Below are positions 32,634 through 42,841 of a stretch of 64,000 nt of DNA, one piece after another. This stretch comes from Thalassia testudinum (Eukaryota > Streptophyta > Magnoliopsida > Alismatales > Hydrocharitaceae). The stretch is from the NCBI GenBank assembly GCA_037157565.1, contig JAZHRO010000012.1, forward strand, positions 59,511,501 to 59,575,500, read 5' to 3'. The notes under the pieces are model-generated. The model worked only from the letters and a program-made list of their open reading frames with translations, was not told where the DNA came from and ran no database searches. Positions within the stretch are counted from its first letter, which is position 1. Every line of letters starts with the position of its first letter. Both the position numbers and the translations under genes were made by a program.

Positions 32634-33230
32634 TATAAATATCGCCCAGACCCTCCTTTGCATACACCATCTCATATTATTGTCTTTCTCTACCTCTCTT
32701 GGGCATGAGAAACGTCCGGTGAATTCCCATCTTAATACCACCGTAGCCATCATTGGTTGGCACCCTCGCATTGCCACCTCTACATTGAGATTCTCTCATT
32801 GCTCCTTCTTATTGTCTCTCTGAAATATAGCATTATTTCACATTTACAAAATTTTGTTCCAGTGATTTGTTTTTATTTTCATTACTTTGGTAGTTTGTAG
32901 TTCATATTTAATTTGCAGTTAGTTTTTCAATTCATGTGTAATTTTTATTTAGTTAATTTAGGATTAGCATTTTGCTTTAGAAATACTTCTTATATGTCAT
33001 TATAAAATTTCATAAAATTTAAAAGATTTCTAAAAAAAATTAATTTAGATTATTAATTAGTAATTTAAATAATTTTACCTTTCTAAGGATGACTTGAACT
33101 CTCACTATACTTAGTGTTAATTCTTTTCTAAGTGTAGAATTTCGTAAACCATCATATCTTCATGTACAACAACACTTTGTCTTTTTACGAATTTCACGAA
33201 CGATTTTCTATGACGTTGCCAAGGAGGCAA
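32634..33230 (+). mobile_element. Old LTR remnant with degraded tRNA-Asp primer site
   Basis: TATAAAT at 32634-32640, then CT-rich and T-rich sequence, and at 33209-33232 TATGACGTTGCCAAGGA followed by GGCAATGGA. The latter resembles the Athila primer region of 42824-42850 (TGGCGCCGTTGCCAGGGA, then GGCAACGGA) with several changes. Probably an eroded Athila-type LTR with its body lost. AT-rich sequence without genes lies at 32126-32633. Confidence 0.35.
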
Positions 33231-33830
33231 TGGATCTATATGACCTTTTACTTTGACACATGCATATAACTAAGGGTAATGATATATACACTCCCTTATA
33301 TACCCACCATCATACCAAAGATGACTAGGATGCTTAGGTGGACCATACATATAGCATATCCCTCTCCCCCCAATTGCAGGCAGCAATAGCAATGATGTCA
33401 TCCCACATTTTGAATTTGAAAAATCATCTATAAAAGGAGGATCACCCCCCTCCCACCGACCAAATCCCACCACACTCCCCACACCCCCTACTACAACTCA
33501 CCAGCAACCCGCTCCAACCACCGTCGAGCTCCTCCTCCGCCTCGAGCTTCATCGAGACTCCGCCACCAACACCACCACTACACCGAGCTCCTCCTTCGAT
33601 CGTCATCGAGCTCCTCTACCGCTTGTGACAATGATCTCGACCTCGACGGCAGTAACCTCGACCTCGACCTTGACATCGATGGTGACCTCGGCGGCTAGGT
33701 TGACCTCGATGGTGACCTCGACCTTAACCTCGACAGCAAGCTCGACAATGACTTTGTTGTCGACAACGATTACCTCAATGACAACTTCGATGTTGTCAAC
33801 AACCTCGGCGGCGATCTTGGCCTTGACGGC
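33231..33830. other. Unassigned segment with TATA box and GACCTCGA-type repeat
   Basis: TATAAAAG at 33429-33436 is followed by a C-rich leader-like stretch and then (33620-33830) degenerate repeats of GACCTCGAC / GATGGTGACCTCG words that read as alternating Thr/Ser or Val/Glu frames on the two strands. It looks like the start of a transcription unit (gene or LTR) cut off by T3 at 33831. Not recognised. Confidence 0.4.
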
Positions 33831-34721
33831 TGAAATGACCCTTCCCAAGGGTCATTTGGGCCTTTCTGGAATTTTAGGGGCTAACTCATAATTTTCTGTG
33901 CACCAAAAAGACCCCGTGCGGAGTATTTTGACTTTTGGAGGGGTTTAACGCAATTTTAAACCCCCTACGACTTGTTTTGTGGACTACGGGGGAAAAATAG
34001 AGTACTGTGGGGCCAAACCTGTAATTTGCCTGACCCCACAACACCTTATCCTATCAACCCCACCCTAAAACCCTATTTTCCGCTCCCCTATAAAACCCCT
34101 AACGTCTTGCCTCGGGATCTGCCCCCTCCATTCTCGTTCTTTCCCCAGTGGCGCCCCCAACATCACCTTCCCTCCTTTCCCTGTAGCCAACGAGTGAAGG
34201 AGATTGAGAGAGGGTGAGGCCGTGAGGGAGGGGAGAAGCAAGAGGAGCTCGGGAGAGAAAGTCCGAGCAGGAGAGATAGCATGAGGAGAAGGCCTTCTTA
34301 TGTCACAACTGTTGTAGCTTCAGATTCGAGGAGAGATGCAGCAGTCAAGGAGAGCTATTGCGAGGAAGGTCCTGCTCACGAAGGTGAGCTGCAAATCTTG
34401 CGGTTATCGGACATCTACAACGTTTGGTAGATGGCTGGAGGGATCGTCGGACGTCTAGAGGGAGCTCAAAACGTCTGGAAGCACACAGAGTACCAAGGTA
34501 ATGCTCTCCCAAGGTTTGTGCGTGGTGTGGAGGCATTTATTAGTGGTAGAGTGCAGACGTTATAGCTTGTAGGCTGCATATATCTGCGCAAGTGCGAGAG
34601 GTGTTGGGAAGGTGCGTTGGTGCGACATTTGAGGAGCTTTCGAACGTCTGCAGGTTCTGTCAGATGTTTGGCAGCACTCCCAGATGACCAGGCGAGGTGT
34701 CAGACGTCCTATAACACCCTC
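33831..34721 (+). repeat. T3 5' LTR, left part
   Basis: Begins TGAAATGACCCTTCCC with its own TATA box (TATAAAA, 34089-34095). It is interrupted after CCCTC (34717-34721) by a solo LTR and resumes at 37558. The two parts sum to about 2.8 kb, the normal length of this LTR family. Left flank ACGGC (33826-33830) would be the insertion duplication; the 3' partner is lost because T3 is truncated. Confidence 0.8.
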
Positions 34722-34751
34722 TGTTAAGACCCGTACTGTTTAAGCCTTTTA

Positions 34752-34811
34752 AGACGTCTGGACTTTAGGTTAGACGTCTGGTAAGACGTCTGGACTGAGG
34801 GTCAGACGTCT
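34752..34811 (+). promoter_or_regulatory. Array of four AGACGTCT palindromes upstream of the TATA box
   Basis: AGACGTCT occurs at 34752, 34772, 34784 and 34804 (spacings 20, 12, 20), about 140-200 bases before TATATAAA. GACGTC is an ACGT-core (C-box type) sequence of the kind bound by plant bZIP factors. More copies lie on both sides (34705, 34459, 35342, 35546) and in the T1 LTR. Confidence 0.5.
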
Positions 34812-34954
34812 GGACTCATTCCCAAACGTCTGAAAATCGAAAATCTTGGGTACGAACTCGCATCTGCGTGTATGCTGCGTGCAGACAGTACCCTCATCTT
34901 TTCCCTCCTTCTTCTCTCTCTCCTCCACCCTAGCAAAACCCTAAACACCCACCT

Positions 34955-34962
34955 TATATAAA
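34955..34962 (+). promoter_or_regulatory. TATA box of the solo Tekay LTR
   Basis: TATATAAA followed by CCCCTCCTCC, after a CT-rich run; typical LTR promoter layout. Confidence 0.6.
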
Positions 34963-37552
34963 CCCCTCCTCCACCTTCGTTTCCCCCACTTCCCAACCAC
35001 CTTCCTCCTTCCCTCCAGTGAGAGCGGTAGAGCAAGCGAGAGCGCAGGACTGGTGTGAGGAGAGGAGGAGCAGCGTGAGAAGGAGAGGAGGAGTTGAGCT
35101 TGCGAGCTCGTGTGGGAACTCGCTGGTGAGTGCACGACCGGAGCGGCGCACGCGCGAGATGGAGGAGTGCGTCAGGGAGGTCCTCCCTGACACTGCTGCA
35201 GTCGGAGCTGTAGGCGAGAGGACGCGGCGCGGCCACGTGCGACATGAGAGGGCGGGAAGCAAGTTCTGGTTTTGGTTTGTCCTAAAATCAGGCATCTGGA
35301 GTGTCGTCTAGACGACGTAGCCGATGTCTGGACGAGGTTCCAGACGTCTGAGGAGGAAGTCTCACGAAGGTACGTCTCTTTGCGAATACGGCCATGCAGG
35401 CCACTCCGCCGATGCACCTTTTGCATGCCCGATTTGAGATCGGATATCTGCGTGCAGGATTCACTTCGGGAAGGTGGCGGGACACGCCCTCCCACGCATT
35501 TCAGACATCTGGGCGACCTACCAGAAGATAGGAAGCGCTTCCAAACGTCTGGAGAGGTGGTCGGACGTCTGGAACTAGGTGCAGATGGTCCAGAGGAGTT
35601 CCCGGACGTCTGAGGATTGGCGCAGGGCTTGAGGTATGGCACTGTACACTTTTAAAAATGTCTGGAAGTTGTTCCAGATGTCTGATTTGAGTCAGAAACA
35701 CTAGTTTTGACCTATTTAGGGCCCGTTTGAGGTCTGTTTTTCGCAAATAAGATATCGATGTTTTCCGTATGATTTCCTCTACTTGTTAGAGGACTTTCTA
35801 TACTGTTCTGAATATTCCCTTGTGATTGATCCTTGTGATAGGACCTCGTTCCATTGCAGGTTCGGGGCTTGCTGAAGCACGTGAGCCTGCCATTTAAGCC
35901 CCCACTACTCCTGGGTTTACTGGTAGAGTGGCTTCCCCTAATTTAAATACAAACCTGAATGCATGTGTGGAATGAATGTTTAGAACCTGAGGTTTGGCAT
36001 GAATCCTAGGACTAGAAATACAAGAATGTCTGTATTGAATGAATGGATTGCAGTCTTGAATGAGTAGATAGAATGATAACAATTGCCTGTAAATGAATAA
36101 CAGTTGTCTGCGAAATATGTAGTACTTGTGTTAGTTAACTGTTGAATGTAACTTTCCTGTCGCACACGTCAAATGACATAATATGAGCTGCATGTGTATA
36201 AATTGGAAATGGAAAGGTGAATGTTGGAAACACGAGCTACCTGTGAATAACCTGAATATGGAAATGTGAATGATAGAATTACAAGTTGCATGTGTATAAC
36301 CTGAGAATGGAAATAGAAATGATGAAACCTGGTATGAAATGGCCTGAGGAATATGAGCATGAACCCTACGGGGAATTAAGAGTAGAGCTCTTGGAGATAA
36401 ATGGAATGCAACTGGAAATGTGAGTGGGGAAGTGAGTTGGCCCTTGAGTATGGAGTACCAAGGAGAGCGACTGTCTCCCTGTTTAGTGCAGAGTGGAGCT
36501 AGCTGCCCTTGGGTTGGGACCCAGTGTTAGGATTGGCCACTCTGTACCAACTTCTTGGCCCTCGCGTACACAGTATCGGGGAGAGCTACTAGTGTAGGGA
36601 GAGAGCTAGCCACCCCACGGGGCTCGGGATTCAGTTAGCTACCCTACACCGACTTGTTAGGCCCACTGGGCAAACCAGGGTAGTCAGGCGAGGGTGCACG
36701 GACTGTGGAGGGGCGAGACCCCCTGTTTGGTTCTTAGGGGCAAGACCCCTATTACTGAGAGGGCTAGGCCCTATACTGGTTCCGTGTTGTGCTTTGGGCG
36801 TACCTGCTAATGGAAATGACTGACCACATGCTAGTGTGGGGTAGCTACCCGTGCGCTTATCGCGCGTGCCGTAGTCACCGTTACGTCTGTCCGTGACCTT
36901 GGGGTGGTTGACTGGGTGTAGGATCACCACGGGGGACTCTCCCCGCCAGGAGAGCACCACGTGCGCCTTCTACTCCTCGGAAAAGGCTGCAATCAAGATC
37001 ATTCCCATGAGGAACATTCGAGATCAAGAAAGAGACCTGATAAATAAACCAAGTGGTGAAAGAAAGAATAATTAGTTAAAGAAAGAAATTGAAAAACAAT
37101 AGCTACCTATCCACCTTTACTGCTTTAGTTAGTTGGTTGCCACTCTACTCAGCGTTCGCTGACTTTGTGTACTCATAACCCTTTTCAGGTCTAGGTGTTA
37201 AGCAGCCAGAGCCTACGGCTGCAGAGGGTGCTGGGCCCAGTAGAGCCTAGTAGTTGTAGCTTCTTGTTGTACTCTTTTCTATAGTAGTGAGTAGTCTCTT
37301 GCACCTTTGTATTCTTACATTCTGCACTTTATATTCTTGTACTTGGTTACTTTTCTACTATTGTGGTGGTGTGTACTGTAGTAGTTTTACTTCTTTACTG
37401 CTGGACTTTTCTTACTGTCAGTTGCTTAACATAGTGAATGTGGTTTACTTTCCTGCTTTTTGGTTACTTTCTCGTTGGACGACTGGGTCTTGGGATCAGT
37501 CGAGTTGGTCCGGTCTCGTGTCCTATAGGGATTTGGGAACCGGGTTATAATA

Positions 37553-39464
37553 CCCTCAGACAGTTGTAAGGGGTATTAGACGCCTGGAACAAAAGCAGGA
37601 ACGCAAGGTGAGGTTTTTGCGCACGTTTAACACATCTGGGACTCACCCTAGATGTCTGATGTAGGTCTGGATGCACTATTGCAGCCACCAGGCAGCTAGT
37701 CCAACCAGACCAGCCTGCCTGGTCTAGTTCAGGTGAATCGGGAAGAGTGTTTGGGTTGGTTCGAGGTCCAAACAAAGTCGGATTTGTGCAATTAAAGTAC
37801 CATTGGTTTTATTTTTGAATTTCCTACATGTTAGAAGTGTTTCCATGCTATTTTGACCCTAATTGACGTACTAAAATATTGGTCAACGTCATTAATGTCT
37901 TGTTTGACCAACTGTTGGAATAGGTCTCCAATTTGTAGTGCATATGGACCTGCGGAAACCTTAGGATCTGCCGATCGTGGCCCCATATCACCCGTACCAT
38001 TTGGTAGAGTGGTCCTCTCTACTCCTGTTGATTTAATTTGTTAAGTGCGTGCTAAATTAGAGATCCTTGCTCGAAACCTAGGATATGAGATGAACCCTAA
38101 GGTTGAACATGGTGTATGTACAAGTCTTGAACCTTGCATGTTACAATTTGAGTATGCATATTGTTGAATTTCCTAGTGTGAGTAATTGGTAATTAAATTG
38201 ATGAGATTGAATGCTTATCCTGTTGAATCATGAGCTGTCTGTTCTATGATTAAGAAACTGGAATGTGAATAGAGATACATGCCAGGTTTTGAAATGAGAT
38301 GAGTACTATGCACGAACCCTACGGGAAACTAGGAAACTAATAAAAGTACAGTGACATGGACATTTGATGTATAATGGAATACCTCGCCTATATAGGCATG
38401 TTGGTTGGGTGGATGGACTTAAGTACAGAAAGTGAGCTGGCCCTCGTGTACGTGGTACCAAGGAGAGCTACCATCACTTTTGTGTAGGGAGAAAGCTAGC
38501 CTTCCCTTGAGTTTGGATCTGGGGTTAGGAATGGCCTCTCTACACCGACTCCTATTGGGTCCACTGGGCAAACCGGGATAGTCGGGCGAGGAATGCAGAT
38601 TATTGAGGGGTGTGGCCCTTGTTCTATTCTATGTTGTATATTAGAGCGTACCCGCTAGTGGAAAGGACTAATCGCGTAATATGTGGGGTAGCTACCCATG
38701 CACTTATCGTGTGTGTCGTAGTTGCCACTACATCGCGACTATGACCTCGAGTGGTAGACTGGGTGTAGGACTACCACGGGATACTCTCCCAGCCAGGAGA
38801 GTGCCACATGGGCATCCAGCATCATGGGAAAACTACATCAAGATTGTTCCCTTAGAGAACATGTGGATTAAATACTGATGTGGACCTTTACTAGAATAAT
38901 CGAATCTTAAACATAAGGTAATTATAAATGGAACCAGATGATAACTGTCTAAATAACTGAAAAATGCATGAATGGTTTATTGCTTTCCTTTTATTTATTG
39001 CATTAGATGTTCTTATGTTGCCACTCTATTCAGTATTTAGCTGACGATAGATATATATATGTTCAGGTCAGGGAGGTGAGCAGCCAGCACCACCGACTGT
39101 AGAGGGTGCTGGGCCCAGTCAAGCCTAGCAATAGTATGTCTCCTTTTCGTTTTGCTTTTGAGATACTTTTACTGTAGTGAGTAATTTTTTGTATGTTGGA
39201 ACCTACATTGTTGTTTTATGTCTTTTATTCTGGTTGTGATGGATAGTTAGCGAACTTTACTTTTCCACCTATGGCGTATTGCCCTTGAATCTACTATTCT
39301 ATTATGTTGTTGCCTTTTGATATAATTGCTTAGCTACATTGCATGTGTGGATTGTTGTACATTTTCTTGCATTTGGCTTATTTCTCGATGGATGACTAGG
39401 TCTTGCAATTAGTCCAGGCGAGCCATTCCCGGGTCCCATGAGAAGTTGGGTGCGGGTTGTAACA
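37553..39464 (+). repeat. T3 5' LTR, right part
   Basis: Begins with the second CCCTC, continues the LTR broken at 34721 and ends GGGTTGTAACA at 39464, directly before the primer site. It shares ordered words with 35640-37552 (for example GAGGGTGCTGGGCCCAGT and GGTAGCTACCC) but is clearly more diverged than T2 is. No genes. Confidence 0.85.
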
Positions 39465-39466
39465 GA

Positions 39467-39478
39467 TGGTATCAAAGC
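39467..39478 (+). other. Primer binding site of T3, tRNA-iMet
   Basis: TGGTATCAAAGC, one base from the canonical TGGTATCAGAGC, two bases after the LTR end. Confidence 0.9.
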
Positions 39479-39643
39479 AAGATTGTCCCGAGAAATAACC
39501 AAATGGTTTGAAAGTAATCACACATGTGCATGTAGCTAGGATAGCTATCACAACATGATATCTTGATCTCCACTTCTGAGTCATATTTGAGCCTGTTATC
39601 ATTGACAATCTCTGTTCCTTTTTCTTTCGTCTCCTTGTAGGAG

Positions 39644-39818
39644 ATGCCTCGCCAAGGAGCTCGTGGGTTAGGTCGTGGGCGTGGTCGCAGGGGCGGATGT
39701 TCAGGGCCTGAGGCAGGGGTCGTTCCACCCCTCTTCCCGGGCATCTAGGCCCCAGACCTCGCTCAGCTGATCCGGGATATCGTACGGGAGGAGTTTCAGC
39801 AGCCTCCTCCTTAGCCAC
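39644..39818 (+). pseudogene. T3 gag, N-terminal part
   Basis: ATG 39644 starts MPRQGARGLGRGRGRR, similar to T1 gag, then TAG at codon 35 (39746-39748), then DLAQLIRDIVREEFQQPPP and a second TAG. Coding stops at the solo LTR inserted at 39819; reading resumes in the same frame at 52504 (PPKDVEGESSVG), which proves one split gene. Confidence 0.85.
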
Positions 39819-41414
39819 TGATTAGCCCATAGTTGTGGGCTATTTAAGTATTTAAGTGCCTAGACATTAGGTTAATTCTAACATTTATTTAGCATAAATT
39901 AGGGTGTAAATAGATTAATTCATATTTTTAATTTAATTACATAATCCATGCATTGCATTCATATTTTAAGTGCATTTAGAATTAGCTTAGAATGGCATTC
40001 ATCTAATTAGTTAACCAATTAGGTCCATTGTTTTAGTTAACATAAAAGTTGAGGGTTTGTATATAAATAACCATAATATTTTAATAATATCCTTTATTCT
40101 TCTTCTTCTCAGCAACGGCTCGGCTGCCGCTACAACGCCTCCGGCCGCACTAAAAGCACATTCATGGATCAGCGGAGAAGGTGGATATGCTCCCGCCTCT
40201 CCATTCAAATTTGTGCAGGCCACCACAAAAGGAGGAGAGAGGATGCTGAGCGAGGGAGGCCTCCACCACCGACACACCACTGTGCAGAGAGATCTTTTCT
40301 CTTCCATTCCACACCGCCGGCCTCAACCCCAGCGATGACCCTCCACCACCGTGGGCGTGTGGTGTGACAGGCCACACCGCCATCCAGAGGTCGTTCGCAT
40401 TACCGTGAGCACCTCACCGTGTACCTCCCTCGCCGTCGTCATCAACAACCACCGTCGCTGCAATCACCTTCTCAGTCAGTTAAGACGTCTAAGAAATTTC
40501 CCGGACATCTGAAGCCACCTCCCCACTCCAACAGCAACCACCATCCGCCCACTTCACCTCCAGCACCTGAACCGCAACCTCACCCGCTCACTCCCGCATC
40601 CACTCCAGGCCGCGCATCGCCTCCAGCCGCACGCAAGGCGTGCACAGCCTGCAGCGCCTCACCGCTCATGCCCGCTCACCTTCTGGCTGCAGCCGCACCT
40701 GCACAACCACACTCGCCCGCTCACCTGCACGCCTGCAGTACTTCACCTGCGCCCTCCAACCTTCGCAACCACCAGCTTGCGCACCCACGCCTGCAACCTC
40801 ATCCGCGCTCACCGCCAACAGGCCGCGCCAGCTGTGGCATTCCCCCACGCCACGCCTTCCGCCTGCACGTGCCCCTGCTGCATCTCACCGCTACTTCCAG
40901 CGTGCGCTCGCCAGCACCGGCTGCAACGCTTCCGCCAACATTGCGCGTACCCGCCTGCAGCGCACGCACTTCCCGCCAACAGCAGCTGCAGCACCGGCTG
41001 CAGCCACCTCCGTCGGAGCTTCATCCGGCCGACTCTGGCCGCCGCGCGACACGCCGCCACCACCGCTTCGAAGCCCTCGGTCCAAAGAACTTCCTCCGAG
41101 CTTCCCGTGTCCGGCCGTCCACTCCTCGTCGCGCACGGCAAAGGGGAAAAAATCCCCTGTTTTGCTACAGTAACATGGCCATTAAAAATTACATTTTCTT
41201 CCATTGTCAATTTTTAATAATATTTTATTTATTCTGCATTGCGACAAATATCATCTAGTTACTCAGAATTGCTATTTCAGCATGATTTCTTGATTCAACC
41301 TTAATCTGAAGGCAATTTTGGCTTGATTCTTGTCCAAACTAACTGCTAACAAACATTTTTAACTGGTGCGAATTTAAATACGTCATTGACTCCCTGTGGA
41401 TACGACCTGTTCTT
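39819..41414 (+). mobile_element. Solo LTR S in T3 gag, left part
   Basis: Starts TGATTAGCCCATAG right after GCCAC (39814-39818). The other end, 52399-52498, finishes CTCGTCA followed by GCCAC (52499-52503): a perfect 5-bp duplication. Total LTR length without Athila-2 is about 1.7 kb. TATATAAATA at 40060 is its likely TATA box, and CTCCCTGTGGATACGACCT near its end resembles the R-U5 word of Athila-type LTRs. The Pro/His/Ala-rich 279-aa frame at 40419-41258 lies wholly in the GC-rich leader and overlaps equally long frames in other phases, so I do not call it. Confidence 0.85.
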
Positions 41415-41694
41415 TGATAACACCACACAAGGGGGTAGTAATTAGGTTGAATATGGCCCATCTTTAGAATAAAAGGCACAACATAAAGTAGAATAGGAGC
41501 ATTGCATGCATCAAGTACCAAGATTGCTTATAGACTGTATTAATGGCCATTTGTTTAAAGCATTTGTCAAAGCAGGCCTCAGATGAGCAATCGGACCGCA
41601 CGGATGGATTTAGAACGACGAACGAAGTCCAACGGACTCAAGATCGGCCAAATCCGACATCCGGAGCTCCCACAATGGGCCCAAGAAATCCTGA

Positions 41695-41716
41695 CCGTTG
41701 ATCTAGAGATCAACGG
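41695..41716 (+). promoter_or_regulatory. Perfect 10-bp palindrome in Athila-2 U3
   Basis: CCGTTGATCT, loop AG, AGATCAACGG. The right LTR has the same stem with loop GG (51279-51300). A related palindrome with a GATC-N3-GATC centre lies at 42107-42125 (12 bp perfect in the right LTR, 51686-51712) and recurs in the Athila-3 LTR (about 59461-59482). Confidence 0.6.
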
Positions 41717-41848
41717 CCCAGAGAGCGCCACGTCGCCCCGCCCCCGCCGCTCGCACACCCTCAAGCCAGCCAAGGACGAATCTCGGCCATTGATCTTCGA
41801 TCGAACGGCCGAGATCCGCGCACTCGCCCGCGGTCGCCGCGACAAAAC

Positions 41849-41918
41849 GCGGGCGTGGCGCAACGGTTAACGCGCACGCCCGCATCGCAGTGACGCGCGT
41901 TCGAGCCGCGCGGAGCTG
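41849..41918 (+). other. tRNA-like segment with Pol III A and B boxes
   Basis: A box TGGCGCAACGG (41856-41866) fits TRGYNNANNNG. B box GTTCGAGCC (41899-41907) fits GWTCRANNC. They are 43 bases apart, as in a tRNA. The D arm folds (GCGC, loop AACGGTTAAC with the conserved GG, GCGC) and so does the T arm (GCGCG, 7-nt loop TTCGAGC, CGCGC). The anticodon arm is unclear and the acceptor ends do not pair, so this is not a functional tRNA; a SINE-like or tRNA-derived head inside U3 is the best reading. Also present in the other LTR. Confidence 0.6.
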
Positions 41919-42280
41919 AAATCGAAGGCGAGAGTCGAGAGCGGGCAAAATTGGGCCGCCCGATCAGCAGCGGGCGGCCAGTATCGCACCACGCGGCGCG
42001 ACGACAGTTCCCGAGCGCCCACGCGCGCGCGCACGTCGGACGGAAACGCACGCGTACATGCGCTCCCGAGGCGCGATCTCAGCGTGGGCACAGGAGGATC
42101 TCAGCTGTCCGATCTTTGATCGGACGGTTCTCGTTCAACGTCCACGGATCGCACATGGAGAGAGAGCGGGGCCGGCAGCTGACCGGCGGCAGGAGGGCTT
42201 CACCGACGTATCTGGAAGCGATTTTAGCGACGTTCTGGATGTCGCTAAAGCACATTCTTCTTTTAGGAAGCCCTTAACTC

Positions 42281-42288
42281 TATTTAAA
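42281..42288 (+). promoter_or_regulatory. TATA box, Athila-2 5' LTR
   Basis: TATTTAAA followed by CCCCCTTCTACC; same in the right LTR (51864-51871) and, reversed, in the Athila-3 LTR (59301-59308). Confidence 0.6.
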
Positions 42289-42823
42289 CCCCCTTCTACC
42301 ACCATTCAAGGCATCCTCTCCCACTTGCAACTACTCCACTTCTCTCTTAGCTAGCTTTAGGCACTTTTGTAATCGCCGGAGACGACGAGCCGTCGACGGA
42401 GCCTCCTCCACTGCCGTGGCTGCCTCATCGCTCTCCACACTCTCTCTCTACCTCTCTCTCTCTCTTTTAAGCTTTCATTTACTTTTGTTGAAGCTTGTAT
42501 TTAATATTGTAAACCATGAATGCATGTTTAATGAAATTATTTTTCGTTCAATCACCATTTTAATTTCTGTTCAAAGTGCATGATCAAAACCAAGAGCTTT
42601 CTAACCCTAAACTGTCTCTCTCGCTGTCGCTTTTCAAAATCGTCTCTTTCGCAAGCAAAACTCCGCCTTTTTCGTGACAACAAGTGATAAACAAAATCTG
42701 ATTTCTACGCCTCCCTGAGACCGACGCTCGGACTCACCTCCGTTCACTTCTTTTAAAACCGACATATCGAGTGCAACTACAACGACACCTCTTAACACAC
42801 ACGCACGAGACCACGTCAGTTTT

Positions 42824-42841
42824 TGGCGCCGTTGCCAGGGA
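42824..42841 (+). other. Primer binding site, tRNA-Asp
   Basis: TGGCGCCGTTGCCAGGGA, one mismatch (A for G at position 14) to the complement of the tRNA-Asp 3' end, 5 bases after the LTR. Confidence 0.9.

Larger units (their letters stand above)
34722..37552 (+). mobile_element. Solo Tekay-like LTR (2831 bp) inside the T3 LTR
   Basis: Starts TGTTAAGACCCG and ends GGTTATAATA (usual end TAACA with one C to T change). CCCTC flanks both sides (34717-34721 and 37553-37557), a perfect 5-bp duplication. TATA box TATATAAA at 34955-34962. It is the best reference copy for the T1 and T2 LTRs. No internal region remains, so it arose by LTR-LTR recombination. Small frames within (for example 35018-35311, 35272-35613) are not supported. 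Confidence 0.88.
41415..42818 (+). repeat. Athila-2 left (5') LTR, 1404 bp
   Basis: TGATAACACC to ACGTCA. Contents in order: AT-rich start, a CpG-rich U3 (41580-42200) with several perfect palindromes and a tRNA-like segment, TATTTAAA TATA box (42281-42288), CT-rich leader and the LTR end. Open frames 41579-42354 on both strands are composition shadows. Confidence 0.95.

Noticed and set aside
40419..41258. 279-aa Pro/His/Ala-rich frame in solo LTR S
   Set aside because: Long but low complexity, with 146- and 177-aa frames open in the other phases; typical of a GC-rich LTR leader.
41849..41918. Calling a functional tRNA gene
   Set aside because: Acceptor ends do not pair and no clear anticodon arm or terminator T-run follows; only the Pol III boxes and two arms are tRNA-like.
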